Assembly (NCBI GenBank): GCA_023079485.1
Contig: CM041104.1
Span: 745,676-809,675, forward strand
DNA: 64,000 nt
Direction: 5' to 3'
Source of the DNA: Archilochus colubris
Taxonomy: Eukaryota; Chordata; Aves; Apodiformes; Trochilidae
The position numbers and the translations under genes are program-made. Under the pieces are notes generated by a model. The model saw only the letters and a list, made by a program, of their open reading frames with translations. It did no database searches and was not told where the DNA came from. Position 1 is the stretch's first letter. Each line of letters opens with the position of its first letter. This document shows, piece by piece, positions 45,677-58,480 of this stretch.

Positions 45677-48623
45677 AGATGGGCCAGAGAAGAAGAATGA
45701 TCCCAAACTGCTTCCCACTGATTCCTCCCCAGCCTGGTGTCCATCATTGGCATTGCTGAGGTTCCTCTCACATCTCTCCCCATACAAAAGGAAGAACCAG
45801 ATCAGACCTAAGCTGTTTAACCACGGGGTCTGTTGTCAGGAGCGATCAGGACCTTCTCATATTTAAGAGAAAGAGTAACCTCACAGAGGGATGAGGGAAA
45901 CAGGGAAACACTTTTACAGCTGACTATTGTTAAAACCACATCCTATCATGTTTCTGACACCTCACTACTTTATTTTTAATTATTTTTACACATTTTCCCA
46001 TGTATGAACAAGGACTTGTTTGCCTGTAATAATCTGTTCCTTTTTTTTAAATAGCAGCTGCAAGTTACTACTCTGATGCTTTATTAAAATATTTTTGTTA
46101 CTTGCCAATAATTTCATATTTCCATTCCCAGAACTCACTGTATGAGAAAAATACACAGGTTGCTAATCAGAAAATGTCTGATGTTACATTTGATTGAGCT
46201 GAATTGATTCAGAAAGCTTGTAAGAGTTTTGAGGTCTGGAAATACAGAGATTTTATTTTGCTTATGCAGGTTTCCCAGCCTCACAGCTTGCTGCTGTCTG
46301 AGCACACATCACTTCTCAGCTTAAAGTGAGCAGCCTGTTCATGGGATTTCCCCAGTTGTTCCCTCAGATTGTCCCAGCAGATAAATTTAGGTCAATATTA
46401 GCAGCTGACAGGAGCAGCAAAGCTCCTTCCTTCTCGAGCCACGGACAGGCTTGTAAATAACAGCAGCTTTTATCTAAGCTGGGCTTCCAGCTTTCTTCTT
46501 CTTATATTAGGAAAAAGCCCAACACCACATAAAGCCAAGCTGCAAAGGCTGCCAGAATGGCAATGGTTTTCCAATGAAGGGATTTGCAACTGAAAAGAAA
46601 AAATAAAACTAGAATTCTCACTCTGCATCAATGCAGCAAAACAGGGATGGATTGGGGTGCTCTCTGAGACCCAAACTGGACTTCAAAATCCAAGAGAAGC
46701 TACAGAGAGGAAGCTGCTCTCACAGACCCATAAAAGACATCAAATCCTATTACAAGGAAGCACGAAGCAGGTAAAAAATATGATCTGTAAATATCCAAAC
46801 TATTGAACGGATTTTGCAGATAGGTGCTCACTGACCCTTATCTGGGTGACAAAGAGACCACACGTGGGAGAAAAACTTCTCATCCCAGGGCTAATGCAAC
46901 CAAGAACTTCTGCCCAGAGATCTGCATGGGAGGAGGGGACCAGGTGGGCAGGAAAGGGTCAGAGAATTCCACAATGGAATGGGTTGGGAAGAGCAAAGAG
47001 TGAGGAGACAAAAGAAAAGGAGATGGAGGAGGTGAAAAAGTGGAGGGAACTGGCAGAAAGCAGAAAGGATAGATAATAAAAAATAAAATCAGGTGGATAA
47101 AAGAAAGACAGAATAGAAAGCCTGAAAAGACAGCCAGAAGAGGAAAGGAGACAGAAAAGGCAATGTGGCAAAACAAATGTCATAAAGGAGAATGGTGATG
47201 AGAGGACAGAAATGGAAGAAGAGACAAGATGTGTCAGCTGTGGAAAGAGGAGGAAATAAGGGGAGAAAAGGCATGGCAAAATAAATACATTTCCTTTTTT
47301 TGTAGTCTTACAGCCCTAGAAAAGACAATGAGAGAAGAGGGGGAAAATGAAACACTGACTGAGATCAGAGAAGAGAAAGTCACACAACTGGGGAGCCACA
47401 CCACATTTTTCACAGTTCTGTGACAGCCAGAACTACAACTCCAACCCAGCTCCTGCATCGTGTCTGACAACCTCACCGTGCTCCCCACTGACAGCTGAGT
47501 CTCATTGCAAAGTAGCTCAGAACAAAACCCTGGGATTTCTTTCTTTTTAATTGAGAAATTGATTACATCCCATAAATGGCTGCAGCAGAACAAGATGTGA
47601 ATTTGGAGCCTCAGGGCTGGAATAAAATGGGCTCCCATTCAGATAACAGCAGTGTCTGAAAAGTACTTTTTTTTTTTTCATGGGAAATTAAGTAATTTAT
47701 TGTTTCCTTTCAGATGAGAAAAAAAATAAAAACAAAACAAAAACACAGAACATTCAGAACTTGAACATTTGAAATAGAGAAAGAGCAGCGTTTTCCAAAG
47801 ACAGCAAAGTGCTTGTGCTGTCATTTCCTATAGAGATCAGCACATCACCTTTTGTAATCAATATCCTTCCAGTTGGGAAACTTGGGTACTAAATATCAAT
47901 TTTAACAACTGAGAATATTCCATTGCTGTAAAATCCAGCATCTCTTCTGGTGAGTGTGCTGCTTCAGATTTCTCAGCCATCAGAAGTGGAGCAACACAAG
48001 CAAGTGAAAACCATCTGTTCTTTCACAAGCCCCAGAAGTATTTTATGACCATCCAAGCCTGTCTTCCTCCTCTTCTAGATTTCTTCTCAAAGCCACTTGG
48101 GGCACCACAACTTTACTTTGCTGGTGGTGTTCATCCCCATCTGGCCTCTCAAACACCTCAGGCACATTCAGGTGACCCACAGAAGACAGGTTTTTTTGCC
48201 CATATTTCTCTTTGCTGGACACACCTTTCCTCTGTGCAGGAGCCCTGAGTGCTCCAGGACCCCAGCTGAGACCCTGGGTGCCTTTGTGACCCTGGGTGCC
48301 AAGCCCTGTGCCTTTCCTGCTGCAGGACCTGCATCCCCAGATGGTTTCTGGTTGTGTTGCCCTTCCACTGACATTGAACATCACAGTTCCTGAAAACCCT
48401 TTGGTGTTCTCTCTATTTGTCTGTGACAGCAGCTGAATTCAGACTGGATTGAGTCTCTTCAGTTGATGTCACAAAGCTGGGGGGAGGTTATCCATGCACA
48501 CTTCTGATCCCATGGACTCACTGCATTCCAGTTCTGCATTCAAGGGATTACCACAAAATGGCCCAAAACCAGGTAGGAACTGCCCCAGGGATCCCAACCT
48601 GCCCTGGCACAGGTCATTAGCAG
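45677..48623. other. 3 kb with no recognised gene
   Basis: Includes a strongly purine-biased stretch at 46930-47290 (plus strand mostly A and G). No supported exon, RNA gene or element. Confidence 0.4.
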
Positions 48624-48738
48624 GGAATCATGGAATCACTAAGGCTGGCAAAGACCTCCAAGATCATCAGGTCCAACCATCAACCCAGCACCAACCACTG
48701 AACCATGTCCTGAAGTGTTACATCCACATCTTTTTTAA
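48624..48738 (-). mobile_element. CR1-related fragment, old subfamily
   Basis: Plus text AATCATGGAATCACTAAGGCTGG, then AAGACCTCCAAGATCATCAGGTCCAACC, matches the reverse complement of an old avian CR1 3' region. It ends in the TTTTTTAACACCTC segment, followed by a short (TG)n run at 48756-48772. Confidence 0.82.
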
Positions 48739-50525
48739 CACCTCTGAGGATATTGTGTGTGTGTGTGTGTATGTAACAAACAACTACTTGTGCATCATCA
48801 CCTGCCTGAGCCCTTGAACACTTCTGTTTGCAGAGCACAGAGGCCTGGCCCCAAGTGGCCAAATTTCACATTAAAACCTTCATTTCATATAAAAAACATC
48901 ACGTTTTTGAGCTACTACTGCCATGTGAGAGCAGCACGGACCTCAGCAAAGGATGTAAGGGTGTTTAATGGCTTAGTTACCCCTTTCAGTGTGAAAATAC
49001 TAAATTCCTACATATTCCCTCTTTGAAAAAACTTGGAAATTTTCATTGGAAAATACCAGGGCAGAGATTGAGGGGGGAAAAAAAAAAAAAAGTGTGTCTC
49101 TTCAAATTTCCTAGTGAAGAGAGACATCTTGGATGCAGGAGGTTATCTTTGATTTATAAAATTACTCAATTTGAAGTAAAAGGTGTTATCTCCCCCTTTT
49201 CACCCTGGTGGGGTTTTTATTAAGTTGTCCAAGTCCACAGTAGTGCTATAAGTTCACTGCAGTAGTAACACTCCGTAGCCCTCTGTGCATAGTGATATAA
49301 CATGGTTATAATTAATTTGTTGTCTGAAAAGCTCATTTTGGGCCAAAATTTCTTCTCCAGTTCTAATTACTTCTCTGCAAATCTGAAATTGTGGCTCTCT
49401 GACTAAAGTAAAACAACTTCAGAATTCTGCTGCAGCAAAAAGACAACTTTGAGTGGGGAAATTCACAAAGCCCACAGTGAATTTTAATGTTTTAACAACT
49501 TCCTTCACTTCAAGATGTTCCCTATATCACCACGAGATGTGTTCTGTTCAGATCTGTGTCAAATCCTGTTTGATTTCCTTGCTCATGGTTCTGGTTCACT
49601 GGGGCAGAGGAGAACTGAAGCAGGAACATTGGAGAAGTAAAGCCCCAGCAGGAAAATGGAGAAAAGTTTTATAGGAGGAGAGAATATAAATGAAAAAAAT
49701 AAAAATCAACCTCACTATGGAATGCATGTACAGTCCTGCTGGCAATAGGGTTTTGCTTGGGAATCAGTCAGCAAAAACAGGACAACCACAAGGGCACAGG
49801 ATTTCCAATCAAGCAATAGGGTCCCAGTAAGTGAAGAGTTGGGGTCATTTACTAGAAACACCCAGCCTCTTAGCTCCCTCTCTGAAGGGATCTGTGATTA
49901 AATAGGTGGAAACTGTTACCTTGGGATTACCTTCATCAGCCTAAACTACCACCTATTGGGAGGCCTATGGAGAATAAAAAAAATAAAATAAAATAAAAAT
50001 AATTAAAAAAAAAGTAAATAGATAATTTCCTCATTTCCTACATAGTCCTGAGACTAAAAGAAGACTTCTTAGAAACTGTTAATCACACAAAGAGATGTGG
50101 AGGGGCTGCAGATCCTGATCCCCCCCATCATCTTTTTTCATGCAAACTCCTGAGGCTGTTGAACCAAATTGATCACTCAGCTTCCAAAACACCAAGTGCC
50201 ACTTTGTCATTTATTCCAATCTAAAACTTTTGGTGCCCTGGGCTGCAAACACAAGCCGGCTCCTCACAAGCAAAAGAGCTCAACAATTATTTCCTTCTCT
50301 CCATCCCTTTGCACAGAGCACAACCAAGTAGGTAGAAACCCCTTGTCCCACACATGACATGCACATGGCTGCAAAGCAGGGAGCAGAAAGTATGATTATG
50401 CCCCTCAATGGTTAATTAAACCCTTGAAAATATAGAGGGACATTCGATAAGTTTTCAATAATTGTGCCTCGTTCTTCTCAGCTCATCTGGTTTTTGTACA
50501 CGCAGTTATCAAGCTGAAGAAGAGG
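48739..50525. other. Unassigned sequence
   Basis: No gene recognised. (AAAAT)n-like run at 49975-50010. Confidence 0.35.
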
Positions 50526-50600
50526 GGAAAAAAAAAAAAAAAAAAAGAAAAAAAATGAAAGGAAAAAAAAAAAAAAAAAAAAGAGAGAAAAAGAAAAAAG
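50526..50600. repeat. Interrupted poly(A) tract
   Basis: Two long A-runs (about 50529-50546 and 50563-50582) joined by GA-containing sequence. It could be a poly(A) tail of an old insertion, but no retrocopy body is visible on either side, so it is listed as a simple repeat. Confidence 0.9.
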
Positions 50601-50689
50601 CAGAAAATCCAGAAGAATAGACTCTTCATCCTGATTAGAATGTTGTCAGCTAAAATTTAGGAAATGCTTGGTGCATTGTGGTGGGGAGG

Positions 50690-50830
50690 AGGTGATATTT
50701 AAAAGCTCTCCGGGAGCACCAACCACTCCAAGGCTCCGCTGCAGCCCGGACGGACCCAGCGCCGGCGCCTCCCGGGATCCCGATGCGGGGACCTCAGCTC
50801 CAGCCCGCGGTGCCGGTAGGACCCAACATT
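50690..50830 (+). promoter_or_regulatory. Isolated CpG-dense promoter-like segment
   Basis: About 13 CpGs lie within about 110 bases (50711-50815) in otherwise CpG-poor DNA. A TATA-like ATATTTAAAAG is just upstream at 50695-50705. An ATG at 50783 is followed 33 bases later by a splice-donor-like CCGGTAGG (GT at 50816). The same frame continues open for some codons past the donor. This could be the first exon and core promoter of a gene running to the right, or of a non-coding RNA. I recognise no protein family and found no partner exon. Confidence 0.45.
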
Positions 50831-53800
50831 TCACCTCTTCCACAGGACAGGGCACGAAAGCTTCTTCTCTGCTCCTGAAAAACTCAGTTTTTGCCGTAAT
50901 GGAGAGATTTGTCTCCGCTCAACCTCTCTCTCTCTCTGCTCTGGGAAGCAGGAAAGTTTTCAGCCTCTCCCGACTTTGATGCTTCACCTTTTTGCTCTTT
51001 TGCATTTCTTTGCTCTGGTTTTCTGTTCATCTATTTATTTTGCAACATCATTTTCAGGTTGTTTCAGTTCTGTTTGATATGTTGGGCCCTTCGGTGTTTT
51101 TGTTGTTGTTACAAGGTTTGCTTTTTAGGTTGGTCTCCTCAAATCTACGTTTTCCCCCCCAGAATTATTTCACATGTTATCTCTATGCACTCTTACTCTG
51201 ATTTCAGTGTTAATAAAATGCATTTACTAAGCTATATTTTTTACACCCCTTCATTTGGTTACCTAAATCATTTTTTTTCTCCCACTCATGCGAGATAAAT
51301 AAAATCCCTCTACAATTCTGAAATAAAATCTTATTTTCCTGAAACTTTTAACACTCCTAAATTAAATGTTTTAATACTATTTTGGGAGAGGTAATATTTC
51401 TCTTCAAACCTCAATTCTTTTTTCTAATTTACCTTGGAAGTTCTCTCTACAGCATACCACAAAACAAGCAGCTCTCTGCCACATCTATCCAAGTGTCTGA
51501 TCCTCCATCAGTCCTCAGATTTTATAATTTTGTGCCCGCTTGGCCAGCAATGGGTGGCTTTTTAGTTAACAAAGTATGAGTTTGAGAACTAATTTGAATG
51601 CTAGGTTAAATAGCAACATCTTTCTTCTAGCCTACGTTTTCCCAGCAACATTTTCTACTTTAGAGTGCCTGCGGTCACTGGGAAATGTAAAAAATCTTCA
51701 TTCTGGTATATTTAGCTCCTTAAACGGCTGCATTAATTATTGGTTTGCATATTTTGCCTACAATTTTTCCTGCTTTTTTTCCTCCTTATACAACACCCAG
51801 CTCCTTTTTGCCTGGGTACAAGGCAAAAGGAGGTCCCCTCCTTTGAGCCGTGGGGACAGAGAGCAGCTCTGTGTTCCCCAGAGCCACTTTGCTGGCTCTT
51901 GGGTAGTTTGTGAGTTCTGATTTTCTGAGTTCTGATATTTTCTTAATATCAGAAAGACTTGAATTGAGACAGGAAGGCTCCTCAGAGGTGTTATTTGCCT
52001 TCAGAACCTTCCCCTCTTCTCCTTTAGAGCTGCATCCATTTTCTTTGGGACAGAAAGTTTAAAGCTTTAAAGCAACTTCTTAGTTTAAAGTCTCTCCAGT
52101 TCACGTTCTGGGCAGTTTTAATCTCAGTCTCTCTCACCAGAGTCTTTTAAAATTAATAATGGTTAAGGGGACAAAGATTTGGGGACTTCCTTTGTGATGG
52201 TTGTTTTGGATTTGTTTGCTAGTTGGATTTTGTTGTAAGTGTTGCTTTTTTTCTTGGGTTTTGTTCTGGTTTGGTTTTTTGTTGATTGTTGGGGTTTTTT
52301 TAGTTTGTTTGGGGTTGTTTTTTTGTCGGTTTGGTTTGGTTTTTCAAGAACAACGTTTCTGATTTAACTTCACAAGCACTGCTCTTGCACTTCCCTGTGA
52401 ATCTCCCAATTCACAGAAAAAAATCTTTTTTTCCACAGAAGCAAAAATAACAATAGCCCAAATACAGTAATACATCAATGATCACAGATGAGGAAGGTAA
52501 CGAGGGGAAAACATTATTTTACTTGTATGTGAGGGAAATGAACATTTTCACTGAAAGCTGAAGGATTTTGCCAGGTTGAACACAGGGTTTCATCTTTAGT
52601 GTTCCCTTCAGTCAGTTCCACACAGACTCGTAAGCAGAACTCCCAGTATTTTGCAGAGCAAAGACCAACTAAAACCTCAAACTGTCTGCTTAACACCTTG
52701 GTAAAGAAGTGTGCAGGCTCCTGGGGTATAAGAGTTTGAAGAGAAGAACTATTCGATCATTTTTTTTTATGCTCAAAGTTCTAACAACCTCTTGTAAACA
52801 GAGAAAATGGAACAGAAAACCCCACGGGCTTTTAAAGGGGGTTTGCTTTGCTTATGGGATTTGTTTCCATATTACTATATAATTATATGTATATATTTAT
52901 AATTATTATATTATTTCCAATCACTCTATTTCTCTTCAGTCTTTTTTTTAAGTCTCATGTAATCTGAAAGCAGTGGCAGGACTGGATTTGAGGTGTCAGG
53001 ACAGGGCAGGCAGAACCTTTCTGTATCCAATCTCCCTGTGCCAGGGTGAAGCAGCTCGGGGCAGCAGGGATGGATGATCTTAGGGGATGCTGCAGCTGGT
53101 ACCAGTCCCAAGGCTCCTGGGGATGGTAGCATGTTTGCTTAAAAAATAAAAATAATAAAATTCCAAAGGTGCTAATCCCACTGTGGGAAAGCAATAACTC
53201 ACACTGAACCATCGGGTGTGACAGCCAAGAAAATGAAACAAAGCTCAGTGCTGAGTGGATCCTCTTCACCCCCCCCCATCTGAGCAGCTGAAAAACTGAA
53301 TCAGGAAGAACCCACACAGGCACCTTCCTGAGCCAAAGCCCAGCAGAACCCCAAACTTCTTTCCTGTAGTATTTATTTCACAAAAACGAGCAGAGAAGCA
53401 AGGTCAGGCAGATCCTCTGAAAGCCACACTTTGTATGGCAGAGGACACAGCCCCTGAAAAAGAACAAGTTTGTTGCAGCTACTCCATAAATCTAAATAAA
53501 AGCTATGAAAATATTATTGAAGGATTCACCCTGAAACCCTGAGCTTTTTAACATTTGCACAGGGAATTTCAAAGCTCATTGATTCAGTGAAAGAATTGCA
53601 AGATTTCGGCACTAGGTCTGAGTCTCTGGAGATAAATATGATCTGTTTGCCTACAGCTAAAGAGGATTTAGAGATCCCAGGTTTAAAAAGAAACAAAAAC
53701 CCCAATGCACTGTGAAATAAAAAAGCAGAGAGATTGGTCAATTGGTAGGAAAACTGTAGTGCCATAACTATAAAAATATAAAAGTATCATCTTTGCCCCA

Positions 53801-53974
53801 AGCATGCCCTACCTGAAGTCAACATCCACAGTCCCAGCACAGATTCAGATGGGTAAGACCATAAAAATAACCCAAGGTCTAATCATGAGCTGACACATAA
53901 CCCAGGCACCATGTCCTTGCCAGCAATTCTGCTTAGAATTTGTATTTATTACTAAAAAAAAAAGAAAGAAACAA
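50831..53974. other. 3.1 kb with no recognised gene
   Basis: AT-rich DNA with a GT-rich stretch (52195-52345: TTTGGTTTGG, TTGTTTT words). No supported exon downstream of the CpG-dense segment. No element recognised. Confidence 0.4.
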
Positions 53975-54225
53975 AAAAGTATATTCTAAATTCTATATAA
54001 TATATAATAATTGTATATGTAATATTGTATATGTAATATACAATTATTATTGTATAATTATATATAATATACAATACAATATACAATATATAATATACAA
54101 TTATATATATTATATATTTATATATATTATATATATATTTATGTAATATATATTGTATATTTATATTATATATTATATATAATAGTATATATAATACATA
54201 TATATATATATCATATTCTAAGTTC
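53975..54225. repeat. AT-rich, partly palindromic tract
   Basis: About 250 bases almost entirely A and T, with repeated TATATAAT, ATTGTATA and TATACAAT words. Many words are each other's reverse complement, so cruciform or hairpin structure is possible. No coding content. Confidence 0.93.
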
Positions 54226-57200
54226 TATATAACAGAAACTGTTCCAGCCTTTGGGTAGAGGTTCTGAAGTGCAATTCCAGTTACACCTTTGTCATCTTAT
54301 CTGGAACCCTTCTGTCAACCCCATCCTCCCTCCAGCCCTGCCAAGTCCCTGCTCAGAGCTGAGCCTCCCCACAGCTGCTCATTGCTGTGAGAGCAGATGA
54401 GCTCCAGGAGCTCTTTCCAGCCACGCTGCCCCATTCCTTTGATCATTTGTGAAGTTCATCAACTCTTCCCAACTGGATCACTCTTGGAGTGTCTGCCAGG
54501 AGCCACCATCCCCTTCTCCAATGAGAATTCTCTCTCCTCTTGAAGCTGGTTCTGTTCCCTCCTTCCAGAGCTATATCAGGACTTTTGACAGCAGTGGTTC
54601 ACCGGGAGCTCATTTTCACCACAACTCCCAAATCCTTCTGAGTCACTGCTTTCCAGAATTCCCATCTTGAGTCAAAAATAGTGAATTTTTTTCTTAGCTG
54701 TTTGTCCATAATTTTGTATGTTCTCCCAACGTGTGGGTAATCTGAGTTAACCCAGATCTGCCAGACAGTTGTCCTCATCATCATTTCCCACTTCTGGGCC
54801 ACATATGGATTTCCCTCCTTCCATGAGGAAAACTGTGCCTCCCAGCACTTTGGGGAGATTGCAAGATCAAGGAGAGATCTGGATTAAGATACCCAAGGCT
54901 GCTCCAATGTCTTTCTTCCATATGGACTGCAGTGTCTGAGTCACTGATGCCACTTTTTTTTTCCCCACCCACAGAGAACAATAATGCCATCAATCTTGCT
55001 CTTATTTTCTTTTTTCCCCTTTTCTAAATAGGCATGGAAATGCAACAAATTTATTTGCATGGAGTAGCTGCAAACTTTAATGGCTCCAGCTTATTTTTTG
55101 TCCATGCCACAGCCAGATAAGTCAGCCCAGATGTGGAAGGGAAGTCCAGAAACCTCCAGTCCTCCCCACAGCCATGGGGGACTCCCTCCCACCCCAGTGA
55201 CCATGCCAGGTCACCCCATCAGCACTGGGGTGGCTGTGGTGGGCAAACAATGTGGGGTCACCAGTCTGGGAGTAAGACCTTCCAAAATATTGTGCTTATT
55301 CCCAGATAAAGATTAACAGGAGTCAGAAACCTCCACTTTAGGATGACAAAGATATGGGCAAGCAGAAGAGCAGGTAGAAGTTAGAAGATAGGTTCCATGT
55401 GGAAAATAAGTAAGAGATTTATCTTTTATTTTTTTTTTTTTTTCAATCCAGCCCTTCAGTCAGCCCCTTCCAGTCTCCCTTCTGCAGGTCCTTCTGCCAC
55501 CTTGTGTGCCTTCTCTGGGGCACACAAGGGAACCTGGGGGTCCCAGCAGCCTGATCCCAAGTTCCAGCTGTGCCATAACCTCAGGCAGCAGCACCCAAAC
55601 CCCACAAGTGGGGACGAGGCTGCAGATGGGGCTGGGGCACCCGGGACCCCCATGGGCTCTCAGATCCCCCCTGCACTGATCATTGGGCTGCTCACAACCC
55701 CTAACCCCATCTTCTCTGCAGGGACTGCCCAGCAGGAACTCCCCCAGCACTCCCTCTCCTTTGCTTTCCATCCCCTGCAGAGGGGATGAGAGGGCACCCA
55801 ACACCACTTCCCATCCTGGGACCTGCACTGGGAAAACTCTGTCCTCTGACTTGCAGGCAAACCACCTAAAAATCAGTCACAGGGAAAGCCAAAGAGTGAT
55901 TTTATTTTGGTTTTACCCTCAGATATAACTTAACTCTTGTTTTTTAACTTCTCACATTGCCATCAGCTCCAGCTTTATTCTTGCCCAAAGGATTTTTTAA
56001 GCTAATCCACCACCAGTCCCAGAACAAATAACTCATAAAACTCTTATCCTATTAAACAACAAAATCAAAAGAACTTCACCTCCTGTGTGTCTTGACTGTA
56101 ACATAAAACCCAGTTTGCTCCTGAATAGATAGAAAAAACCTTATGATTACAGAGACCTTAGAGTAACTTCAGATAGGAAATCTCCTATGTAAAGCAGGTA
56201 TGAAGAGAGCAGGGTCAGAAGGAGGTGTCAAAAAGAGTCATGTCTCTTAAAACAGTTTGCAGGCTCTTACAAGACAAAGAGGCAATAAACATTTTGCATA
56301 GTTGTTTTTATGGGAAGTGAACATTTCACAGCTTCCTCTTCCCCACAGTCCTCAGAGATGGACACTTTGCCATTTCCCATCTCCTGAGAGCATGCCTGTC
56401 CTTCCAGAGGGAGTTCCTTAAAGCTAAGAAGAATTCTAACTTCTATTTCTCCCAAATTAAGCAGGAGAAGGACTCAAACACTTTACAAAGTGCCTCATCT
56501 CTCAGTACAAAGCCAGGAGTACATTTGCAATCAGCCAAGAAAATCTGTCCCTGAGTTTCAAACAACCTGAGAACCAGGAGAACATTGCTCTAAAGCCATT
56601 TTTAAAGGATAAAATATTGCAAGGCTTTGATGTTAGGAAAAAAAGATCAGAATATTAGAATTATTTAAAAACAGCAAGAAAAATGTTAGTATGTGAGAAG
56701 CAGCTGAAACTCCAGGTAGGACCTGCAGAGTGCACTGGAGATCAGCCCTCCCAGCAACCTCTGTGCATCTGCTACCTGCCAGCACCAAACCTGAATTTAA
56801 ACCAAAAATAACAACACAGAAAAGGTGAGAGTTTCCAAAATAACTATTCCATTCACTATGGGGGTAAAACCAGATATTAAAAACACTTTACCTTCCACCA
56901 GTCGTCCAGAAGACAATTAACTGAAGTGGGTTTAAATCAACTGGTCTAAATAAGTTGTTACAAAGCATTTCACAGGCTGGTTGAGGAACAAGGAGACAGC
57001 CCTGAGAAGTGAACACTCCTCCCTCTGGGGACCTTAAGGCCCAGGATTCCTTCTGTAATCAGTGGATGGATTGATTAACTGATTGATTCATTGATTGATC
57101 TATCCACCCATCCATCCATTCAACCTCTGGTCCATCCCACCACAGCCCCCCACTTCCATCCCATACAGGTGGAGGAAGGTTAGAGGAGCACTTTAAAGCA

Positions 57201-58239
57201 GGTTCTGACTGGTAAACTGGTGAGGCTGGGTGGGGAGCTCAATGCCAATGAAACACAGAACAGCATTGGCTTGATTCAGATGCTAGGAAAAAAATTGGAG
57301 TAGAAAATAAAAAACTTGATTAAAAAGAGCTAGAATGGAACAAGATTATTTGGCCTCAGCACAGCCACTAAAGGAAAAAAAGAGAAAACTGAAGAGAAGA
57401 AATGAAGAACTGGGAGAAAAGCCATTTATACTTTGTAATTCTACAGGCTCAACCTGTTCACCTGAACTGGGAGAATACTGGGAAGCTACCTGCCCATCCA
57501 CACACCTCTCAGGAGGGGAAAAATAAAAGGAAACAAAGGTGTTTTCCACAGTGAAGAGGAGATTTTAAAAGGGTTCACTTTCTGTAAACTGAAAGAAGAC
57601 AAATTTAGAGTAACAGGTTGCCATACACTTTATCACTTGGCTTAAAGAGTGAAGTGCCATCCAAGTAGGGTCTAGAGCTTGTCAGAGGAGTCAGAGCATG
57701 TGTACATCTGCTTTGCTTTTGTCAGTCTGCAGTGTTTGCTCTGTCAGATTTCTAGCTGTGCACTGAACACCAGTGCTGTTGTAGGGGCCTGGGACTACTT
57801 CCTCTCCCAAACCATCAGTTCAGTCACTTCTAAATCCAGTGCAAACACACCCTCACAAGCACAAAAGCCCTGATACAGGCACTATCCATGAAGCAAACCC
57901 CACATCATTTGTCCTGATCATTACACCTGGGTGTTAAATCATTGATTCCTTGTGCCTTTTCCACTCAGGCAGAGCAGCAGCTCCCATTAGCACACCTTGC
58001 TTCTTCTGACATGAGTTGTGACCAAGTATCCTACTATTACAGTCCATTTTTACTTTTAAATTTTTTTTAAAATTCACTCTCTCCTCAGTTGCATCATGCA
58101 ACATCTGTATGGAAAGTGTTCCAGCCTTTTGCTTTACATGCACCATCACATTGGGTAGCTTTTAAGAGGGTGTAGTTTTCTCTGCTTTGGGTTTTGGGGT
58201 TTTTTTTGTGTTAGTTTTGAACGTGAGAAGCAGGCTGGC
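54226..58239. other. 4 kb with no recognised gene
   Basis: Simple repeats only: (TTGA/ATCC)-like run at 57065-57120 and a T-run at 55428-55443. Several open frames of 130 codons or fewer overlap on both strands around 55400-55860, with no family resemblance. Confidence 0.4.
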
Positions 58240-58480
58240 AGCCTGGCTGACAGACATGCATCTAATCCATTCCTAAATATCTCTGACTTCGGAGGCTGGA
58301 TAATTATCTCCAGGCAAAGTGCTTCAGTACTTCCCTATCCTGAGCACTGGAAAGGTTTTCCTTATGTCTCATCTCAACCTTTTCCTCTGGATTTCAAACC
58401 TCTGTTTGTTGTTCAGTCCCTCCTGAGCTGAGAGCAGCATCCAAGCAGAGGGGAGGCAGCCCAGGGGAGGAAAGTGAGCG
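58240..58480 (-). mobile_element. Possible very old CR1 fragment
   Basis: The order CTGGATAATTATCTCCAGGC, AGTGCTTCAGTACTTCCCTATCC, AAGGTTTTCCTTATGTCTCATCTC resembles the reverse complement of a heavily diverged CR1 3' portion. Similarity is judged by eye only. Confidence 0.4.

Noticed and set aside
50526..50600. Poly(A) tract as the tail of a processed retrocopy
   Set aside because: No coding or exon-like body and no flanking duplication is visible next to it.
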